Below are positions 1-8,457 of a stretch of DNA of 36,491 bases, piece by piece. Below the pieces are notes generated by a model. The model searched no databases. It was not told the DNA's origin and saw nothing but the letters and a program-made list of their open reading frames with translations. Location: positions 39,782 to 76,272 of the forward strand of contig KI547173.1 of NCBI GenBank assembly GCA_000497835.1, in the 5' to 3' direction. Positions within the stretch are counted from its first letter, which is position 1. Every line of letters starts with the position of its first letter. The DNA comes from a gamma proteobacterium L18 (lineage in GTDB: Bacteria; Pseudomonadota; Gammaproteobacteria; Pseudomonadales; Pseudomonadaceae). Both the position numbers and the translations under genes were made by a program.

Positions 1-82
1 AGCCTTTGGTGATCTACAAATGAACCTGCAGTGCCACCAAAACTGTGAGCTTTGCCCTTCTGACACCACTGCCGCGAAAGGT

Positions 83-113
83 GTGGGACCGAGCGAAGCT
101 CGGGAAGGGCGCG
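83..113. repeat. Single REP-type palindrome
   Basis: The palindrome ccgagc-gaa-gctcgg (89-94 paired with 98-103) sits inside the motif gtgggaccgagcgaagctcggg. The same family recurs at 7056 and 14299. It lies just downstream of the lnt stop codon and is probably a Pseudomonas REP unit. The first 119 bases hold no other feature I can support. Confidence 0.7.
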
Positions 114-119
114 CCGCAA

Positions 120-1637
120 TCAAACAGTCCTGGCGATGCGGCTGGCCAGCAATGCCCAGCCAAACAACCCCAGGCACAGGATGATCAGCGGCCATGAGCG
201 CCATTGCAGGTAAGGCGTCAGGTCGTGCATGGGCACCACCTCGCCGTACATGATCCCTTTCTGGAACTGCGGAATCTGCTCGGTGATCTGCCCAAACGGG
301 TTGATCAGCGCCGTCACGCCATTGTTGGTGGCCCGGATCATCCAGCGCCCCGCCTCCAGTGCGCGCATCTGCGCCATCTGCAAGTGCTGTAGCGGCCCGA
401 TCGAGGTGCCGAACCAGGTGTCGTTACTGATCGTCAGCAACAGGTCCGCGCGCGCTGCCTCGCCTGCCGCGAACTCCGGGTACACCACTTCGTAGCAGAT
501 GAACGGCGCGATCTGATAACCCTTGGCCTGCAGCAGCGCCTGATCGGCCGGCCCCCGGGCGAAGTCCGACATGGGCAGGTCGAAGAAGGTGATCAGCCCG
601 CGCAGCAGGTCCTGCAGCGGCACGTACTCCCCAAACGGCACCAGTTTCTGCTTCAGGTACGTACCGTCACCCTGGCCCACTACGGTGATGCCGTTGTAGT
701 ACTGCTTCTCGTGACGCACGATCTGGCGGATCGGCACCCCGGTGATCAGCGCCGAATTACGGCTGCTGGCGAAGTTGCCCATCATGTCCAGGTAGCCCTG
801 GGCGTTGTCCATCAGCACCGGTACGGCGGTTTCCGGCCAGATGATCAAGTCGGTCTTCTTCGCCGTGAAGGTCATGTCGCGGTATAGCGCCAGCTGGGCA
901 TCCACCTGGGCCGGGTCCCACTTCATTTCCTGCTCGATGTTGCCTTGCACCGCCGCCACGCTCAGCGGCTGGCCCAAAGGCTCCGTCCAGGCGTGATGTT
1001 TGAGCGCCATGCCGATGCCCCAGGGGGCGAGCAGCAACACAATACCGGCGATCAGGAAGGACGTGCGCTGGCGCAGGCGGTGCAGGTTGCACAGCAGCGC
1101 CGCGGTCAGGGCCAGCACGAACGAAATCAGCCACATGCCGCCCACCGGCGCCAGGCCGGCCAGCGGGCCGTCGAGCTGGCTGTAACCAGCGTACAGCCAC
1201 GGGAAACCGGTCAGGAACCAGCCGCGGAAGGCTTCCTGGGCCACCCACAGCGCGCCGAACGCCAAGGCGTCGGCCAGGGGCGCTTCGTTGCGACGGATCC
1301 AGCGCGCCCACAGCCAGGTGGGCAGGGCGAAGAACAGCGCCACGGCAATGCTGAACAGCAGCATCAGGAAACCGGCCAGCAGCACCGAGGCACCGCCGAA
1401 GTTGTGGATGCTGACGTAGATCCAGCTGGTGCCGGCGCCGAACAGGCCGAAGCCATAGGCCCAGCCGCGCATGAAGGCCTGGCGCGGGCTGAGGCCGCGC
1501 AGGCCCAGGTACAGCAGCGCCAGCGACAACAGCGACAACGGCCAGATGTTGAAAGGCGCCAGCGCCAGGGGAGTCAGGGCACCGGCCGCCACGGCCAGCA
1601 GGTTACCGGGCCAGCCGGGGCGGGTGATCCAGCGCAT
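120..1637 (-). CDS. lnt: Apolipoprotein N-acyltransferase Lnt
   Basis: Lnt transfers the third acyl chain from phospholipid to the N-terminal cysteine of apolipoproteins, in the inner membrane facing the periplasm. The 505-residue product has an N-terminal half of several hydrophobic segments (about residues 10-210), a periplasmic nitrilase-fold domain (about 225-475) and a last membrane helix. The expected catalytic triad is visible: Glu269 in IIWPETAVP, Lys331 in QKLVPFGEY and Cys381 in FICYEVVYPE. Length and residue spacing match the enterobacterial enzyme (E267, K335, C387). It is the last gene of a minus-strand run miaB-phoH-ybeY-corC-lnt and starts 19 bases after the corC stop. The ATG at 1637 begins MRWITRPG. 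Confidence 0.96.
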   Translation of the reverse strand: MRWITRPGWPGNLLAVAAGALTPLALAPFNIWPLSLLSLALLYLGLRGLSPRQAFMRGWAYGFGLFGAGTSWIYVSIHNFGGASVLLAGFLMLLFSIAVALFFALPTWLWARWIRRNEAPLADALAFGALWVAQEAFRGWFLTGFPWLYAGYSQLDGPLAGLAPVGGMWLISFVLALTAALLCNLHRLRQRTSFLIAGIVLLLAPWGIGMALKHHAWTEPLGQPLSVAAVQGNIEQEMKWDPAQVDAQLALYRDMTFTAKKTDLIIWPETAVPVLMDNAQGYLDMMGNFASSRNSALITGVPIRQIVRHEKQYYNGITVVGQGDGTYLKQKLVPFGEYVPLQDLLRGLITFFDLPMSDFARGPADQALLQAKGYQIAPFICYEVVYPEFAAGEAARADLLLTISNDTWFGTSIGPLQHLQMAQMRALEAGRWMIRATNNGVTALINPFGQITEQIPQFQKGIMYGEVVPMHDLTPYLQWRSWPLIILCLGLFGWALLASRIARTV

Positions 1638-1656
1638 CTCGATCCTTAATGCGTTT

Positions 1657-2496
1657 TCAGCGGGAAATGGGGGTCAGGCGCAGCAAGTGTATCCGGCGGC
1701 TGTCGGCATTGAGAATGCGGAAACGGTAAGCGCCGATTTCCGTGGTCTCGTTGCGTTTGGGCAGGTGGCCGAAGGCGCTCATCACCAGGCCGCCGACGGT
1801 GTCGAACTCATCATCGGAGAATTCGCTGTCGAAGAACTCGTTGAAGTTCTCGATCGGCGTCAGCGCCTTGATCAGGAAGTCGCCGCTGGGCAGAGGCTTG
1901 ATGTAGCTGTCCTCTTCCACGTCGTGCTCGTCTTCGATGTCACCGACGATCTGCTCCAGCACGTCTTCGATGGTCACCAGGCCCGCCACGCCGCCGTACT
2001 CGTCGATGACGATGGCCATGTGGTTGTGGTTGGCGCGGAATTCGCGCAGCAACACGTTCAGGCGCTTGGACTCGGGCACGAAGGTGGCCGGGCGCAGCAG
2101 GTCCTTGATGTTGAAGCTGTCGCCGTTCTCCTTGAGGATCAGCGGCAGCAGGTCCTTGGCCAGCAGTACGCCGATCACGTCGTCGTGGCTGTCACCGATC
2201 ACCGGGTAGCGCGAGTGGGCGGCGTCGATCACCGCGGGCAGGAATTCGCGAGGGGTCTGGGTCGACTTGATGCTGATCATCTGCGAGCGTGGGACCATGA
2301 TGTCCCGTACTTGCAGGTCAGCCACCTGAATGGCGCCTTCGACAATGGTCAGCGCTTCGCTGTCGAGCAGCTTGTTCTGGTGGGCTTCGCGCAGCAGCTC
2401 CAGCAGCTCCTGGCGGTTTTTCGGCTCATGGGCAAAAGCCTGGGTGATTTTACCCAGCCATGACTTCTGCCCGTTGCTCGATCGATCTTCGCTCAT
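1657..2496 (-). CDS. corC: CorC/HlyC-type Mg/Co efflux-associated CBS protein
   Basis: This cytosolic CBS-pair protein of the CorC/YbeX family is associated with magnesium and cobalt efflux and with ribosome and membrane homeostasis. The 279-residue product has a variable N-terminus, two CBS motifs (from about residue 70, with VRDIMVPRSQM, to about 185, with YGGVAGLVTIEDVLEQIVG) and a C-terminal CorC_HlyC domain (about 200-279). The reading frame stays open further upstream, to 2649. That extension overlaps ybeY and has no family similarity, so I start at the ATG at 2496 (MSEDRSSNG). It sits between ybeY and lnt, as in other gammaproteobacteria. Confidence 0.93.
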   Translation of the reverse strand: MSEDRSSNGQKSWLGKITQAFAHEPKNRQELLELLREAHQNKLLDSEALTIVEGAIQVADLQVRDIMVPRSQMISIKSTQTPREFLPAVIDAAHSRYPVIGDSHDDVIGVLLAKDLLPLILKENGDSFNIKDLLRPATFVPESKRLNVLLREFRANHNHMAIVIDEYGGVAGLVTIEDVLEQIVGDIEDEHDVEEDSYIKPLPSGDFLIKALTPIENFNEFFDSEFSDDEFDTVGGLVMSAFGHLPKRNETTEIGAYRFRILNADSRRIHLLRLTPISR

Positions 2497-2536
2497 GGCC
2501 CTTTTCTCGTGATCCTTGCTGTTTCGGTGGTGAATA

Positions 2537-2998
2537 TTAGTGTTCATCGTCGTCTGCATACGGGTCGGGATGACCCAGTTTGGCAAGCAACTCTCGTTCC
2601 AGGCCTTCCATTTCCTCGGCTTCCTCATCCTCTTCATGGTCGAAACCAAGCAGGTGCAGGCAGCCGTGAATGACCAGGTGCGCCCAGTGCGCTTCCAGCG
2701 ATTTGCCCTGTTCGGCCGCTTCGCGTTCCACCACCGCGACGCAGATCACCAGATCGCCTAGCAGGGGGATGTCGAGCATGTCGTCAGGCACGTCTGCCGG
2801 AAAGGATAAGACGTTGGTGGCGTAATCTTTATGACGGTAGGTGTGATTGAGCTCGCGCCCTTCGGGCACGTCCACCAGGCGGATGGTCAGCTCCGAGTCA
2901 CCCTTGCGCATGCCCAGCGCCGTCTCGCACCATTGCTGGAAGAGCGTTTCGCTGGGCACCGGGTCATTGGTGGCAACCTGCAGGTCCAGTTCAACCAT
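2537..2998 (-). CDS. ybeY: Endoribonuclease YbeY (16S rRNA maturation)
   Basis: YbeY is a zinc-dependent single-strand endoribonuclease for 16S rRNA 3' maturation and late ribosome quality control. The 153-residue product shows the signature zinc site HGCLHLLGFDH, whose three histidines bind the metal, followed by an acidic EEDEEAEEME stretch. The frame is open to 3055, but the ATG at 2998 (MVELDLQVA) gives the usual family length and overlaps the phoH stop by 8 bases, suggesting translational coupling. The C-terminus is Asp/Glu/His-rich (YADDDEH). Confidence 0.95.
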   Translation of the reverse strand: MVELDLQVATNDPVPSETLFQQWCETALGMRKGDSELTIRLVDVPEGRELNHTYRHKDYATNVLSFPADVPDDMLDIPLLGDLVICVAVVEREAAEQGKSLEAHWAHLVIHGCLHLLGFDHEEDEEAEEMEGLERELLAKLGHPDPYADDDEH

Positions 2999-3986
2999 TG
3001 CGTGCGTTGTCCTTGTCGACCGTGCGGGCATCAAAGCGTTCGTACGCTTCGACAATGCGCTGCACCAGGGGGTGGCGTACCACGTCCTTGGGCTTGAAAT
3101 GGGTGAAGCTGATGCCCGGAACGCCGTCCAGCACCTCGATCACATGGGACAGCCCGGACTTGGTGCCCTTGGGCAGGTCGACCTGGGTGATGTCGCCGGT
3201 GATCACGGCGGTGGAGCCGAAACCGATACGGGTCAGGAACATCTTCATCTGCTCGACGGTGGTGTTCTGGCTTTCGTCGAGGATGATGAAGCTGTTGTTC
3301 AACGTACGACCGCGCATGTAGGCCAATGGTGCGATCTCGATCACCTGGCGCTCGATGAGCTTGGCCACGTGTTCGAAACCCAGCATCTCGTACAGCGCGT
3401 CGTAGAGCGGGCGCAGGTACGGGTCGATCTTCTGGGCCAGGTCGCCGGGCAAAAAGCCCAGCTTCTCGCCGGCTTCAACCGCCGGGCGCACCAGCAGGAT
3501 ACGACGTACCTGTTCGCGCTCCAGCGCGTCCACCGCGCAGGCCACGGCCAGGTAGGTCTTGCCGGTACCGGCCGGGCCGATGCCGAAGTTGATGTCGTTA
3601 CCCAGGATTTCCTTCACGTAGCGCTGCTGGTTCAGCCCGCGCGGGCGAATCATGCCCTTGCGCGTGCGCAACGACACCGGCACTTCGTTATTGGCAGGGT
3701 TGTCCAGCTCTTCGATGGCCGATTCCTGCAGGTACAGGTGCACCAGGTCCGGCGACAGCTCGGTGGCTTTGGTTTCGCGGTACAGACGACGCAGCAGGTT
3801 TTCGGCGGAGGTGGTGTGGGCAGGTTCGCCAATGAGCTCGAACTGATTGCCGCGGTTGCGGATCTCGATGTCGAGACGTTGTTCGATCAGGCGCAGGTGT
3901 TCATCGAACTGCCCGCACAGGTTGGCGAAACGGCGAGCCTCGAAGGGCTCGAGGATAAAGCGATGAGGTTCTATGGGTGCGTTCAA
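2991..3986 (-). CDS. ybeZ: PhoH-like ATPase (YbeZ)
   Basis: This is a cytosolic PhoH-family ATPase that works with YbeY in RNA and ribosome metabolism. It shows the Walker A motif GPAGTGKTYLA, the Walker B-like IILDESQNTT, and the conserved GDITQVDLPKGTKSGL and HFKPKDVVRHPLVQ segments. The ATG at 4088 would add 34 residues unlike the family. The usual N-terminus NAPIEPHRF is preceded by a TTG at 3986, so I propose a TTG start (331 residues); the ribosome binding site there is weak. It lies between miaB and ybeY and overlaps ybeY by 8 bases. Confidence 0.93.
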   Translation of the reverse strand: MNAPIEPHRFILEPFEARRFANLCGQFDEHLRLIEQRLDIEIRNRGNQFELIGEPAHTTSAENLLRRLYRETKATELSPDLVHLYLQESAIEELDNPANNEVPVSLRTRKGMIRPRGLNQQRYVKEILGNDINFGIGPAGTGKTYLAVACAVDALEREQVRRILLVRPAVEAGEKLGFLPGDLAQKIDPYLRPLYDALYEMLGFEHVAKLIERQVIEIAPLAYMRGRTLNNSFIILDESQNTTVEQMKMFLTRIGFGSTAVITGDITQVDLPKGTKSGLSHVIEVLDGVPGISFTHFKPKDVVRHPLVQRIVEAYERFDARTVDKDNARNG

Positions 3987-4093
3987 GGTCGTTTTTAGCC
4001 GCCCGACGGCAATTGAGTTGGATTCAAGGATAACCCCAGCAGGCCACCGGCGAAAGGCCCCAGGGGGCCAGTGGTCATCTAAGCGCAAAACCC

Positions 4094-4161
4094 GTGGGAG
4101 CGGGCTCTGCCCGCGAAGAATGCACCGCGGTGCCTGATTCGCGGGCAGAGCCCGCTCCCAC
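4094..4161. repeat. REP doublet (inverted pair)
   Basis: gtgggagcgggctctgcccg at the left arm is matched by the inverted cgggcagagcccgctcccac at the right arm, with about 28 bases between. It is a Pseudomonas REP/BIME-like element between miaB and phoH. It could fold into a strong stem and partly separate the two genes at the transcript level. Confidence 0.8.
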
Positions 4162-4173
4162 GGTGTTTGTTTT

Positions 4174-5502
4174 TCAGGTCAGCAGCGTGCCGCGCAGCGA
4201 GTGCGGGCGGGCTTCGCCGATGTGCACGTCGACGAACTGGCCGATCAGCTTGGCGTCCAGGCAGGCGAAGTTGACGATGCGGTTGTTCTCGGTACGGCCC
4301 TGCAACTCGCCCGGGTCCTTGCGCGAATAGTCGGTGACCAGAATCCGCTGGGTGGTACCCACCATCTGTCGGCTGATTTCGAAACCCTGCTGGTTGAGGC
4401 GATGTTGCAGGGCCTCCAGGCGCTGTTTCTTCAGCGCTTCAGGGGTGTCGTCAGCCAGGTCGGCTGCCGGAGTGCCCGGGCGCTGGCTGTAGACGAACGA
4501 GTAGGAGAAGTCGAAGCCCACGTCAGCCACCAGCTTCATGGTCTGCTCGAAGTCTTTCTCGGTTTCGCCCGGGAAGCCGACGATGAAGTCCGAACTGATG
4601 CAGATGCCCGGCACGGCGGCCTTGAGCTTGCGCAGCTTGGATTTGTATTCCAGCACCGTGTGGTTGCGCTTCATGGCCGCCAGCACGCGGTCCGAACCCG
4701 ACTGCACGGGCAGGTGCAGGTGCTTGACCAGCTCCGGTACCTCGGCGTGGGCCTGGATCAGGCTGTCGGAGAACTCCAGCGGGTGCGAGGTGGTGTAGCG
4801 GATGCGGTCGATGCCGTCGACAGCGGCCACCACGCGGATCAGCTCGGCCAGGTCGGCCAGGCGGCCGTCGTGGGTCAGGCCGCGGTAGCCGTTGACGTTC
4901 TGGCCCAGCAGGGTCACTTCACGCACGCCGTTCTCGGCCAGGTGGAACACCTCGGCGATCACGTCGTCGAACGGCCGGCTGACTTCCTCGCCACGGGTGT
5001 AGGGCACCACGCAGAACGTGCAGTACTTGCTGCAGCCTTCCATCACCGACACGTAGGCGGTGGGGCCGTCGATGCGCGGCTCGGGCAGGTGGTCGAACTT
5101 CTCGATCTCGGGGAACGAGATGTCCACCTGGGGCAGCTTGGTGACCCGCGCGGCGTCGATCATTTCCGGCAGGCGGTGCAGGGTTTGCGGGCCGAACACC
5201 ACGTCCACGTAGGGCGCGCGGTCGCGGATGGCTTCGCCTTCCTGGCTGGCCACGCAGCCACCCACGGCAATTACCATTTCGGGGTTGGCCAGTTTCAGTT
5301 CGCGCCAGCGGCCCAGTTGCGAGTACACGCGGTCCTGGGCCCGCTCGCGGATGGAGCAGGTGTTGAGCAAGATGACGTCGGCGTCTTCTGCACGGGCAGT
5401 GACTTCCAGGGCTTGATGTTCACCCAGCAGGTCGACCATGCGCGAGCTGTCGTACTCGTTCATCTGGCAACCGTGGGTTTCGATATAAAGCTTCTTGGCC
5501 AT
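4174..5502 (-). CDS. miaB: tRNA-2-methylthio-N6-isopentenyladenosine-37 methylthiotransferase MiaB
   Basis: MiaB is a radical-SAM enzyme that adds the methylthio group to i6A37 of tRNAs reading UNN codons. The 442-residue product has the N-terminal methylthiotransferase domain (IETHGCQMNEYDS with Cys12, other cluster cysteines in LLNTCS and AVGGCVA), the radical-SAM motif with Cys157, Cys161 and Cys164 in GCSKYCTFCVVPYTRG, and a C-terminal TRAM domain (about 375-440). These features separate it from RimO. The ATG at 5502 begins MAKKLYIETHG. It is the first gene of the minus-strand run, with a -10 box at 5535-5540. Confidence 0.97.
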   Translation of the reverse strand: MAKKLYIETHGCQMNEYDSSRMVDLLGEHQALEVTARAEDADVILLNTCSIRERAQDRVYSQLGRWRELKLANPEMVIAVGGCVASQEGEAIRDRAPYVDVVFGPQTLHRLPEMIDAARVTKLPQVDISFPEIEKFDHLPEPRIDGPTAYVSVMEGCSKYCTFCVVPYTRGEEVSRPFDDVIAEVFHLAENGVREVTLLGQNVNGYRGLTHDGRLADLAELIRVVAAVDGIDRIRYTTSHPLEFSDSLIQAHAEVPELVKHLHLPVQSGSDRVLAAMKRNHTVLEYKSKLRKLKAAVPGICISSDFIVGFPGETEKDFEQTMKLVADVGFDFSYSFVYSQRPGTPAADLADDTPEALKKQRLEALQHRLNQQGFEISRQMVGTTQRILVTDYSRKDPGELQGRTENNRIVNFACLDAKLIGQFVDVHIGEARPHSLRGTLLT

Positions 5503-5534
5503 GCGAGCTCATCAGGTCATTCAAAGAACCGCAC

Positions 5535-5540
5535 ATTATA
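5535..5540 (-). promoter_or_regulatory. Probable -10 box for miaB
   Basis: On the minus strand the sequence reads cccctataatgtgcgg, a perfect TATAAT 33 bases upstream of the miaB ATG. No good -35 match is seen at 16-18 bases. It lies in a 131-base divergent intergenic region shared with the DUF1820 gene. Confidence 0.5.
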
Positions 5541-5584
5541 GGGGCCAACGGTCGACCTTCCTAGCATTGCCTGCCGGGCGCCTA

Positions 5585-5593
5585 TGCTATAGT
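5585..5593 (+). promoter_or_regulatory. Probable extended -10 box for the DUF1820 gene
   Basis: TGcTATAGT at 5585-5593 is an extended -10 element (TGn plus TATAGT) 41 bases upstream of the ATG at 5634. It would place transcription start near 5600. A TTGCCT-like hexamer lies upstream at short spacing. Inferred from motif only. Confidence 0.4.
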
Positions 5594-5633
5594 TTTCGCC
5601 CTCTTTACCTCCCCGACTGTATACCCATCCAAG

Positions 5634-5960
5634 ATGACCAAACGCGAAGCTCCAATCTACAAAGTGATTTTCCTCAACCAGGGCCAAGTCTTCGAGATGT
5701 ACGCCAAGCAGATCTTCCAGAGCGATCTGTGGGGTTTCCTGGAAATCGAGGAATTCGTCTTTGGCGAGCGCACCCAGGTGGTCGTGGACCCGAGCGAAGA
5801 AAAGCTCAAGGCCCAGTTCGAAGGTGTGGTACGCAGCTTCGTGCCCATGCACTCCATCGTGCGCATTGACGAAGTGGAGCGCCTGGGCACGCCGAAAATC
5901 AGCGAAGCCCGCGGCGTGAGCAACGTGATGCCGTTCCCGATGCCGATGCCGGAGAAATAA
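5634..5960 (+). CDS. DUF1820 family protein
   Basis: This small cytosolic protein of 108 residues belongs to the DUF1820 family, found in Pseudomonas and related gammaproteobacteria; its function is unknown. It shows the family core YKVIFLNQGQVFEMYAKQI at residues 9-27, the EIEEFVFGER segment, and a C-terminus rich in Met and Pro (VMPFPMPMPEK). No signal peptide or membrane segment is visible. It is transcribed divergently from miaB and followed by a large REP inverted repeat, so it is probably monocistronic. Confidence 0.9.
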   Translation: MTKREAPIYKVIFLNQGQVFEMYAKQIFQSDLWGFLEIEEFVFGERTQVVVDPSEEKLKAQFEGVVRSFVPMHSIVRIDEVERLGTPKISEARGVSNVMPFPMPMPEK

Positions 5961-6014
5961 CGGCCCCAAAGGCGTGCCAGGTGATCCCACAGACATAACT
6001 GGCCCGAAACAAAC

Positions 6015-6256
6015 GTAGGACCGGGTTCTACCCGGGAAGCGCCGCGCGGGCGGCGCGCGGTCTCAAGGGCGCCGGAGAAACAAAGGCATGCGCCTGTATG
6101 CCCTGATGCGATCTCAAGGCGGGTTTATCAAGGGGTTGCTCGAAGAGGGCGACTCAGGATCGCGTTGTGGCCACCAGGTGCCAGGCGATGTTTTTTTATC
6201 GCCCTTGAGACCGAGCGCCGCCCGCGCGGCGCTTCCCGGGTGGAACCCGGTCCCAC
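6015..6256. repeat. Long inverted repeat built from REP-like arms
   Basis: The left arm (about 6015-6070: aggaccgggttctacccggg, gcgccgcgcgggcggcgc, tctcaagggcg) is matched by an inverted right arm (about 6203-6256: cgcccttgaga, gcgccgcccgcgcggcgc, cccgggtggaacccggtccca). About 135 bases lie between the arms. This fills most of the 410-base gap between the DUF1820 gene and the Sel1 gene. I see no credible gene in the loop, although a 76-codon frame crosses it. Confidence 0.75.
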
Positions 6257-6370
6257 ATTTGTTGCAACGTACCATGGCCTGTGAGAGCGGCGTCGCCAGC
6301 CTTGTTTGCCCACTTTAGATCAATGGGCTGCCACCGGTTCAAGTGTTACCCAATGCAGTGAAGCAAGGAC

Positions 6371-6919
6371 TCAAGGCAACGGCGAGAAGGGCGAACGCCC
6401 ATCAGCGGTCTGCAATTCCAGCAGGTATTTGCGGAAAATCTGCCCCAGCACCTGCGTGGCTGTTTCCAGTTGGTCGCGCGGCATCTGCGCGGCCACTTCG
6501 TCGGCGCTGTCCAGCGCATCTTCCTGGCCGTTGACCGCAGCCATCTTCAGCACGATATAGGCCTGCACATTGTTGGCGGCCACGCCTTCGCCGTGGAAGA
6601 ACATCAGGCCCAGGTGGTATTGCGCATCGGCATGGCCTTGCAACGAAGCCTGCTCGAAGTAGTTGAGCGCCTGGTTGAGGTCGCGCGGGGTAGCTTTGCC
6701 GTCGTAATAGAACTGCCCCAGCTCATATTGCGCCTGGGCGTCACCGGCCTTGGCGGCTTTCTGGCAGGCAGCCAGGGCCTGTGGCAGGTCCTGCGGCTGT
6801 GTGTTGAGGGTGCAGCGACCCATCGCCGGGATCAACAACGAATTGCCGCCGGCAGAAGCCAGCAGAGGCTGAAGAAGCAACAGGCAGCCCAGGGCAAGGG
6901 CGCGGCCGGTGCGGTTCAT
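6371..6919 (-). CDS. Sel1-repeat (TPR-like) exported protein
   Basis: The 182-residue product has a signal peptide (MNRTGRALALGCLLLLQPLLASAGG, cleavage probable after the ASA), so it should be periplasmic. Residues about 50-125 contain two Sel1-like repeats: AKAGDAQAQYELGQFYYDG and the following block with ASLQGHADAQYHLGLMFFHGEG. Such repeats usually bind proteins. The C-terminal part is helical and contains no recognised domain. It stands alone between REP-rich gaps; the ATG at 6919 is the only start that keeps the signal peptide. The specific role is unknown. Confidence 0.88.
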   Translation of the reverse strand: MNRTGRALALGCLLLLQPLLASAGGNSLLIPAMGRCTLNTQPQDLPQALAACQKAAKAGDAQAQYELGQFYYDGKATPRDLNQALNYFEQASLQGHADAQYHLGLMFFHGEGVAANNVQAYIVLKMAAVNGQEDALDSADEVAAQMPRDQLETATQVLGQIFRKYLLELQTADGRSPFSPLP

Positions 6920-7055
6920 GGGGATCGACTTACCTCAACAGGAAACGGGCGGACCCGGCCAGAACAATGGACTGGTGGCACATTATGAAATAAGCCGGGC
7001 CGTCCTTACAAAGTCTTTACTCGATTTTCTGCTCTGCGGGCCACATCGAACCACT

Positions 7056-7143
7056 GTGGGACCGGGCGAAGCTCGGGAAACGGGCGCTGCGGTCTATTCT
7101 GGCACACCGCAGCGCGTCCTTCCCGAGCTTCGCCCGGTCCCAC
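7056..7143. repeat. REP doublet (inverted pair)
   Basis: gtgggaccgggcgaagctcgggaa on the left is mirrored by ttcccgagcttcgcccggtcccac on the right, separated by about 40 bases that contain a further small palindrome (cgctgcgg/ccgcagcg). It lies just downstream of hemL and may act as its transcript end. Confidence 0.85.
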
Positions 7144-7154
7144 AGGGTTTGTGG

Positions 7155-8438
7155 TTACTTGAGGGCCGCGAAAGCGCGCTCGGCCGCATCCAGGGTGATC
7201 TTCAGTTCCGCATCGCCATGGGCAATGGAAGTGAAGCCCGCCTCGAACGCGCTAGGCGCCAGGTACACGCCGCCTTCCAGCATCAGGTGGAAGAAGCGCT
7301 TGAAGCGCTCGGCGTCGCTGCTCATCACGTCTTCAAAGGTAACGATGTCATCGGCACCGCTGAAGTACAGGCCGAACATGCCGCCCGCCTGGGTAGTCAC
7401 AAAGGGGATGCCGGCGGCGTCGGCGCGCTGTTGCAGGCCATCGAGCAGGCGCGAGGTGTAGTCGCTCAATTCGTCGTGGAAGCCAGGGCGGCTGATCAGG
7501 TTCAGGGTGGTCAGGCCGGCGGCCATGGCCAGCGGGTTGCCCGACAGCGTGCCGGCCTGGTAGACCGGGCCCAGTGGCGCGATGTGCGACATGATTTCAC
7601 GCTTGCCGCCGAAGCAGCCCACCGGCATGCCGCCGCCGATGATCTTGCCAAAGGTGCTCAGGTCCGGGGTAACGCCGTAGTAGGCCTGGGCGCCGCCCAG
7701 GGCCACGCGGAAGCCGGTCATCACTTCGTCGAAGATCAGCACCACGCCGTGCTGGTCGCACAGCTCGCGCAGGCCTTGCAGGTAGCCAGGCGCCGGGGGC
7801 ACGCAGTTCATGTTGCCGGCCACCGGCTCGACGATGATGCAGGCCACTTCCTGGCCCACTTCACCGAGCATTTCGGCCACGGCCGCCAGGTCGTTGAACG
7901 GCAGGGTCAGGGTGTGCTTGGCGAACGCAGCCGGCACGCCCGGCGAGCTTGGCACGCCCAGGGTCAGGGCGCCGGAGCCGGCTTTCACCAGCAGGCTGTC
8001 GGAGTGGCCGTGGTAGCAGCCTTCGAACTTGATGATGCTGTCGCGGCCGGTGAAGCCACGGGCCAGGCGGATGGCGCTCATGGTGGCTTCGGTGCCCGAG
8101 CTGACCATGCGCACCATCTCCATGGACGGTACCAGGGAGCAGACCAGGTCGGCCATCTGGGTTTCCATCTCGGTCGGCGCGCCGTAGGACAGGCCGTGCT
8201 CCAGCTGCTTGCGCACTGCGTCCAGTACGTCAGGGTGGCTGTGGCCCAGAATCATCGGGCCCCAGGAGCCCACGTAGTCGACATAGCGCTTGTCGTCTTC
8301 GTCAGTGACGTAGGCGCCGGCAGCGTGCTTGAAGAACAGCGGCGTGCCGCCCACGCTCTTGAAGGCACGGACAGGCGAGTTGACGCCGCCGGGGATGTGT
8401 TTCTGGGCGTTGGCAAACAGGGTTTCGGAGCGGGACAT
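7155..8438 (-). CDS. hemL: Glutamate-1-semialdehyde 2,1-aminomutase HemL
   Basis: HemL is a PLP-dependent enzyme that converts glutamate-1-semialdehyde to 5-aminolevulinate in the C5 tetrapyrrole pathway. The 427-residue product shows the N-terminal NAQKHIPGGVNSPVRAF motif, VSSGTEATMSAIRLAR (cofactor phosphate site), LIFDEVMTGFRV, and the PLP lysine Lys265 in TFGKIIGGGMPVG. The length is typical. It begins 19 bases after the thiE stop, in the same orientation, so thiD-thiE-hemL is probably one operon. Confidence 0.97.
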   Translation of the reverse strand: MSRSETLFANAQKHIPGGVNSPVRAFKSVGGTPLFFKHAAGAYVTDEDDKRYVDYVGSWGPMILGHSHPDVLDAVRKQLEHGLSYGAPTEMETQMADLVCSLVPSMEMVRMVSSGTEATMSAIRLARGFTGRDSIIKFEGCYHGHSDSLLVKAGSGALTLGVPSSPGVPAAFAKHTLTLPFNDLAAVAEMLGEVGQEVACIIVEPVAGNMNCVPPAPGYLQGLRELCDQHGVVLIFDEVMTGFRVALGGAQAYYGVTPDLSTFGKIIGGGMPVGCFGGKREIMSHIAPLGPVYQAGTLSGNPLAMAAGLTTLNLISRPGFHDELSDYTSRLLDGLQQRADAAGIPFVTTQAGGMFGLYFSGADDIVTFEDVMSSDAERFKRFFHLMLEGGVYLAPSAFEAGFTSIAHGDAELKITLDAAERAFAALK

Positions 8439-8457
8439 GGCAGTCGTCTCTTTTAAA

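Noticed and set aside
1..23. A plus-strand frame ending PLVIYK and TGA at the left edge, possibly a gene end
   Set aside because: Only six codons are visible, with no means to identify the gene.
945..1649. Long plus-strand frames opposite lnt (also opposite miaB, hemL and the sensor kinase)
   Set aside because: These are high-GC shadow frames of well-identified genes, with Arg/Gln/His-rich composition.
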